A stretch of DNA of 64,000 bases, taken from the NCBI GenBank assembly GCA_963820545.1, contig CAWGAJ010000001.1, positions 1,674,001 through 1,738,000 of the forward strand, read 5' to 3'. Positions within the stretch are counted from its first letter, which is position 1, and each line of letters starts with the position of its first letter. This stretch comes from CAWGAJ01 sp963820545. Lineage in GTDB: Bacteria > Planctomycetota > Planctomycetia > Pirellulales > Thermoguttaceae. A program made the translations under genes and the position numbers. Shown piece by piece: positions 59,666-64,000 of the stretch. The notes beneath the pieces are model-generated. The model was not told the DNA's origin. It searched no databases and saw only the letters and a list, made by a program, of their open reading frames with translations.

Positions 59666-61957
59666 TTATCGGGTAATAATAGTCTGCGTCGGTGTCGTGC
59701 CCGCGGCTGTGGCGGGAACATTGGTGAGGGGGGGTGGAAGCGGCGCGAGAGCTTCGGCTGGCAACGGCGGGGAGGAGGCCCCCACACCGCCTTTCGGCGA
59801 CCTTCTCCCTTTGGTTGGTAAAGGCGCGGTCTGGGATTTTCCCACGTTCCCTGTGACGCGATTCAAATTCGCGTTAGCTTGTACAGAAGTGTTGTTTGCC
59901 GAATTCCCGCCGGGCGCGGTGGCTGGAAGATTGGTAACGGCGGGTGGCAACGGCGCGAGAGCTTCGACTGGCGGTGGTGGAGAGGCCTCCACACCGCCTT
60001 TTCGCGACCCGAAACTTTCGGGGGGCAATGGCGCAGTCGGGGATTTCCCCACGTTTCCCGCGACGCCGTTCAAATTCGCGTTAGCTGGCACGGGAGCGTT
60101 GTTTGTCGAATTCCCGCCGGGCGCGGTGGCTGGAACATTGGTCATGACAGGCGGTAACGGCGCGAGGACGTCGGATGGCGGCAGGGGGATTTCCTCAATG
60201 CCGTCTTTTGGTGGCGCGCCTGGTTGGTTGAATGAAGGTTCGGCCAGATATTTCAAGAGGATCCCGGTGGCGCGGTTCAAGTTTGCCAGTGCTAAATTGT
60301 AACCGATTTGCGCCGAAGCAAAGCCAATTTCCGCGTTTCCGCACCGCTCCTGCGCGGCCAGTAGATCTTCGAGAACGATGCCGGCTACTTGTTCTTCGCT
60401 GGGCAACAATCGCCAACGTGATTCCAGATACTTGATTTCCGTGCCGGCGGCATTCATGGCGAGATATTGCGCTTGTGCCTCGCGGAACGCCGCGTCAATA
60501 TCGCGCACGGCGACTTCGATTTCTTCGACCAAGACGGCAACGGTTTGTCTTAACTGTAAACTGAATTGCTGCAATTCCAATTGACGCTTAAGCAAGCGCG
60601 CCCTGGCCGAACGGTTTCCCAGCGGCAGTTCGAACTGCAATCCGAGAGTGTAGGTCGGTTCGCCCACACCGAACTGATCGACCCAGGCTCGGCCCATCCC
60701 GCTGTTCCCTTCCAGACCGCTGACGTACGTGGCCAAAACAGCGTCCAGCACCGGAAGCAGATCCTTGGTGGCGATCTGTTCGCGGAGGCAGGCCGCCCGA
60801 ATCTCTTCGATCGACTGATTGATTTCCGGTCGATTGTGCAGCGCTAAAATCAGCGAATCGCGCACGCCGATGTTCGGGTATTGCAGGTGCGGGCGTTGAA
60901 TGGGAATGAGCTCGGCCCGTTCGGGTACCAGGAGTTGAGGATCATTCACCAGCAAATGGATTCTAGCCTCCGCGTTTAAAACGGCTGCTTCGAAACGGAT
61001 CAGGCTCGCGCGCCGCGATTCCATGGCGGCTTTGGCCCTGACAATTTGGCCGCCGTTGGCATCGAGTCTTTTTCGTGCTTCCAATTCGCCGAGGATCGCT
61101 TCAGCCTCCTGTAAAAGACGCCGTTTTTCAAGCAAGGTTACCCGTTGCAGATACAATGTCCAATATGCTTTATTTACTTCCAACAAATGGTTCTGCAATT
61201 CGGCGGCGAACTGGTCGGCGGCCACGCCGGCGTCGATTACGGCCAGGACAATCACGCTTTCGTTGTATGCCCGGCCCGCTCCATTTAATAAAGGTTGCGT
61301 GTATGAGAGTGAGAGCTTTGATGTTCCTTGCGGCAAAGGCACGCCTGGGACGACGTAATAATAGGAGTTGTTATCTTCTAAACCGAAACGCTGGGCCGCT
61401 TCGAATTTTCCCCCCAACGCCGACTTTCTCCGAATCCCGCCGCTGTAAAACCAGTTCTGATCCCGGAACCGGTCGACGTTCTCGTAGCCGACGGTGAGCA
61501 AACTCGCCACGGGATCACTGGTGCGAACGAATTTACTTTCCAGAAAGGCGCGGGAGTCGAATGTGGCCTCGGCTACACTGATCTCGGTCTTCTGAATTTC
61601 GGGAACCATGCCCAGCGCCAGGACTTTGGGAGAATGCCTCACGGCGCCAACAACCAATGCTTCCACGTCAATTGTCAAAGCGCGAGACGACTCCCACAAA
61701 GGTCGATCTATATATTGTGTCCACCACGGCTGAAACCCCGGGGGAATTTCCTGCTGGGTGTTTGCCATGCGCAGGGAATGTTGCTCATCGACGGCGGCCA
61801 CGCGCTGCTCGTAGGGAATCAGTAGCTCTTGACGCCCCTTCAATTCGTCCGCCAAAAGAACACTGGATTTATGACTACCTGGAAAAACACAAATGCCAAC
61901 CAAGACGCTGACAATCAGGCAGGTTGCGTGAGGGGCAGTTTTCAGATGATTAATCAT
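59666..61957 (-). CDS. TolC-like outer-membrane channel with proline-rich repeat tail
   Basis: From the ATG at 61,957 (GAGG seven bases upstream) the protein has 763 residues. It has a signal peptide (to about residue 35) and the OEP/TolC double-repeat fold between residues 85 and 590, with SYTQPLLNGAGRAYNESV, long helices (LLEVNKAYWTLYLQRVTLLE, ALHNRPEINQSIEEIRAACL) and LGLQFELPLGNRSARARLLK. The last 170 residues are an unusual low-complexity tail of 69-70-residue repeats. It is the first gene of the operon and would be the outer-membrane exit. Confidence 0.87.
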   Translation of the reverse strand: MINHLKTAPHATCLIVSVLVGICVFPGSHKSSVLLADELKGRQELLIPYEQRVAAVDEQHSLRMANTQQEIPPGFQPWWTQYIDRPLWESSRALTIDVEALVVGAVRHSPKVLALGMVPEIQKTEISVAEATFDSRAFLESKFVRTSDPVASLLTVGYENVDRFRDQNWFYSGGIRRKSALGGKFEAAQRFGLEDNNSYYYVVPGVPLPQGTSKLSLSYTQPLLNGAGRAYNESVIVLAVIDAGVAADQFAAELQNHLLEVNKAYWTLYLQRVTLLEKRRLLQEAEAILGELEARKRLDANGGQIVRAKAAMESRRASLIRFEAAVLNAEARIHLLVNDPQLLVPERAELIPIQRPHLQYPNIGVRDSLILALHNRPEINQSIEEIRAACLREQIATKDLLPVLDAVLATYVSGLEGNSGMGRAWVDQFGVGEPTYTLGLQFELPLGNRSARARLLKRQLELQQFSLQLRQTVAVLVEEIEVAVRDIDAAFREAQAQYLAMNAAGTEIKYLESRWRLLPSEEQVAGIVLEDLLAAQERCGNAEIGFASAQIGYNLALANLNRATGILLKYLAEPSFNQPGAPPKDGIEEIPLPPSDVLAPLPPVMTNVPATAPGGNSTNNAPVPANANLNGVAGNVGKSPTAPLPPESFGSRKGGVEASPPPPVEALAPLPPAVTNLPATAPGGNSANNTSVQANANLNRVTGNVGKSQTAPLPTKGRRSPKGGVGASSPPLPAEALAPLPPPLTNVPATAAGTTPTQTIITR
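59669..60166. repeat. Tandem repeat coding the TolC-like tail
   Basis: Two full units (59,960-60,166, 207 bases; 59,750-59,959, 210 bases) and one partial unit (59,669-59,749) begin at LAPLPP and share TNVPATAPGGNS, ANANLN and GNVGKS. They are similar at both DNA and protein level, so copy number may vary between strains. Confidence 0.85.
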
Positions 61958-62500
61958 CACGAACCTCATCTTTTAAAGGTTTGCGATCTAACATCTTAAA
62001 AGAAGTGGCATTAAAACCCCTTTAAAAGTTGCACACAGCGCCTCTATTCATAGTTCGACATATCCTTTCCTCTTCCCCAAAGTCACATTTTTTTTCGTTA
62101 CCAACAATGCAATCCATACAACCGACTAAGTCACCTTGTTTTATTGTATTTATTGCATCGCATAAAACTCGACCATTTTTCTCGAGATTTCAAGTGAGGA
62201 TGTTAACCTGTAACGGTGTTAGGGGTTATTCCAGCAACCGACAAAGTTTGCGCCGTGATTAAATTTTCCGCCATAAGAATTTTTTATGAAGTATGTTTTT
62301 AATACAGTATATTGCTTTTCTTTAATCAGCACCTCATATCAGATGCATCAACCTCCCCCATCAGAACGTATATACATTTGTCACATAAATAATCCGCGCT
62401 AAGATTGTTTTAAAATTTTTGATCAACGAACGCCCCGTGCTTTTCAAAATCGTCGGAAGTTTCTCCTTGAACTTAAGCTCTTGCCCCGGTTGTCTCTGCC
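61958..62500. other. Divergent control region between the TolC-like operon and the LEPR-XLL gene
   Basis: About 540 AT-rich bases with no supported gene. Both transcription units must start here. I could not pick out a convincing pair of promoter boxes or an operator for either direction. Confidence 0.5.
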
Positions 62501-64000
62501 ATGTTCAAAAAACTTTTCTACCGCAGTTGTGCCTTGGTTAGTGAAGTAGAGGATACCCTGCACCATTTGTATCGATGGCATCGCACACGGTTGACGCACC
62601 CGCACGATCGCGTGTTGGACATGTATGCCCTTGAAGACCGCGTGCTATTCAACATTGCTCCGATCATGAACGTTGCCGCTCTACAAGCCGCAGCCGCCGG
62701 GACGGGAACGGGAGTGGGGCAGGATCTGCAAGTCAGCGCAATGCCCGCCCCCGATCAAAACCTCGTCGCCGTCCAACAAGTCCATGCGGGGCAAGAGACG
62801 CAGCAGAGTTCCCAAAATTCCGATAACCTCGATAACAAATCTATCTCTAGTCTTTCCTCACAAATCAAAGATCAAGGCAAGGCATCCAATACGGACGGCA
62901 CGGGCGATGATCGGCACGTCGATTTCGCGCTTATTGACGACAGCCTGCAAAACCTCGATCAGCTCATGCGATCTTTGGATTCGAAGGTCGAGGTTTATTT
63001 ATACGATCATCGGCATGAATCCCCCACCGACGTCTTGAACACGGTTTACGATTGGGCAAAATCAAATCATGCCGAGATCGACACCCTGTCAATTATCTCG
63101 CACGGTGCCTCGGGAAGTTTTGTCCTGGGAAATCAGTGGCTTTCCTCATCCAACCTGGGACAATCCGCGGAGGCCTGGCAGCGGCTGGGCGCCGTGATGG
63201 CCCCCAGCGGAAACATCGACATCTTCGGCTGCAATGTGGCAGACGGAACCAGTGGTCGGGACTTGATCAACAATATCGGCCGCCTAAGCGGCGCCACTGT
63301 GTTTGCCTCGGTGAACGATACCGGCTACAGGGGCGATTGGGTGCTGGAAGCGGCTTCCACGACCGGCAACGCATCGGCCTGGCACAATCCACTTGACACG
63401 CAGATTGTGGGGCAATGGAGATATGAACTTGCCCCGGGAATTACGGTTACTCCGACCTCCGCATTGACCACGTCCGAGGCCGGCGGCACTGCTACTTTCA
63501 CGGTAGCGCTCGACGCGGCGCCGGTAGGAGAAAACGCTTATGTGACCATCGGCATTTCCTCCAGCGACACCACCGAAGGCGTAGTTTCCGTCAACTCGCT
63601 TACCTTTACCTCCGCCAACTGGAACGTGGCGCAGACCGTTACCGTGACCGGAGTGAACGACACCCTCGTGGACGGCAATATAGCCTATACCATCCTCACT
63701 GCCCCCGCCGTCAGCAACGATCCCCTCTATAACAACATGAACGCAGACGACGTGTCGCTGACAAACATCGACAATGGCTACAACACAATCTACGTGACAA
63801 CGACCAACGACACCATCAACGGCACCATCACGTCGATTGCCGCCCTGTATGCCAATCCCGGAGCCGACGGCATATCACTGCGCGAGGCGATCACGGCCGC
63901 CAACAACACGCCCAATGGCCTCGGCGGGCCGGATCGGATTTACTTTAATATTCTCGGATCGGGAGTGCATACAATAGCGCCGACCACGGAACTGCCTTAT
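62501..64000 (+). CDS. Giant LEPR-XLL-type surface protein with DUF4347 and CSLREA-like region (5' part)
   Basis: The frame is open from ATG 62,501 to the window end (500 codons shown). It has the Planctomycetota N-terminal motif YALEDRVLFNIAP (residues 42-54), the position and form of the LEPR-XLL signal. A DUF4347 domain follows (about 137-300: HVDFALIDDSLQNLDQLM, IISHGASGSFVLG, IFGCNVADGTSGRDLI), then an Ig/Calx-beta-like module (about 310-400) and a CSLREA-like motif (DGISLREAITAANNT, about 455-470) that opens a beta-helix. Such proteins can be thousands of residues long and are predicted surface adhesins or stalk proteins. No ribosome-binding site was clear. It is divergent from the secretion operon and is its likely cargo. 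Confidence 0.85.
   Translation, partial: MFKKLFYRSCALVSEVEDTLHHLYRWHRTRLTHPHDRVLDMYALEDRVLFNIAPIMNVAALQAAAAGTGTGVGQDLQVSAMPAPDQNLVAVQQVHAGQETQQSSQNSDNLDNKSISSLSSQIKDQGKASNTDGTGDDRHVDFALIDDSLQNLDQLMRSLDSKVEVYLYDHRHESPTDVLNTVYDWAKSNHAEIDTLSIISHGASGSFVLGNQWLSSSNLGQSAEAWQRLGAVMAPSGNIDIFGCNVADGTSGRDLINNIGRLSGATVFASVNDTGYRGDWVLEAASTTGNASAWHNPLDTQIVGQWRYELAPGITVTPTSALTTSEAGGTATFTVALDAAPVGENAYVTIGISSSDTTEGVVSVNSLTFTSANWNVAQTVTVTGVNDTLVDGNIAYTILTAPAVSNDPLYNNMNADDVSLTNIDNGYNTIYVTTTNDTINGTITSIAALYANPGADGISLREAITAANNTPNGLGGPDRIYFNILGSGVHTIAPTTELPY

Noticed and set aside
59535..60302. A 255-codon plus-strand frame rich in Gly and Ala
   Set aside because: It mirrors the repeat tail of the TolC-like gene; the repeat makes any frame look regular. 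No start signal or domain.

Overview
The window looks like a chromosomal piece of a Planctomycetota bacterium. The evidence is a set of lineage-typical families: a LEPR-XLL-type giant surface protein (62501 to the window end), a BBP7-type outer-membrane barrel (21572-22705), three PEP-CTERM proteins (348-2750, 25502-28921, 32360-33445), a HAF-repeat protein, a Ser/Thr kinase with one membrane span and an M50-HlyD fusion. A pyruvate:ferredoxin oxidoreductase next to its usual dihydroorotate-dehydrogenase-like partner points to anaerobic or facultative metabolism. The genus cannot be told from this sequence.

Layout. 0.3-20 kb: a PEP-CTERM protein, a metallophosphoesterase, a zinc-ribbon/L7-L12-like membrane protein, a ThiF/MoeB E1 enzyme, uvrA, a cupin, ligA, an SRA-HNH nuclease, a hicA remnant with hicB, a peroxiredoxin, a zinc alcohol dehydrogenase, the DHOD-like gene and nifJ, mostly on the minus strand. 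20-25 kb: a retropepsin-like protease, then a patch with three copies of the 3' end of tRNA-Pro and two recombinase remnants around a BBP7 barrel and a PD40 propeller protein. 25-33.4 kb: a large GH16/LamG/PEP-CTERM protein, pcm, recJ, rpmG and a HAF protein. 33,475-37,947: a complete IS1-like transposon with 26-bp perfect terminal inverted repeats and an 8-bp target duplication. It carries a transposase, a methyltransferase-nuclease fusion, a small RHH-like protein, a degenerate class II tRNA and a PIN-domain pair. 38-46 kb: tRNA-Leu, rpiB, a second PD40 protein, a C_GCAxxG protein, comM, a Cdd1-like protein, a membrane protein, a kinase and tRNA-Glu. 46,385-49,709: a small island at tRNA-Glu with direct att repeats and integrase remnants at both ends. 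49.9-64 kb: a GGDEF/HD protein, then a five-gene operon (TolC-like, SecA-like, HlyD, GAF-HlyD, M50-HlyD) divergent from the giant LEPR-XLL/DUF4347 gene.

The best candidate for an undescribed system is this last block: an envelope-spanning conduit with HlyD and TolC parts but no ABC transporter. Instead it has a shortened SecA-like ATPase and an M50-type membrane protein fused to HlyD, and it faces a huge predicted surface protein that may be its cargo.

Two features affect the whole window. First, many short palindromic repeats are scattered between genes, and several lie inside reading frames (uvrA, the alcohol dehydrogenase, and the 3' end of the GH16 gene). Second, at least eleven single- or double-base frameshifts break eight conserved genes, often at alternating GC runs or short homopolymers. 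I read these as probable sequence errors, so I treat the affected genes as probably intact in the organism.
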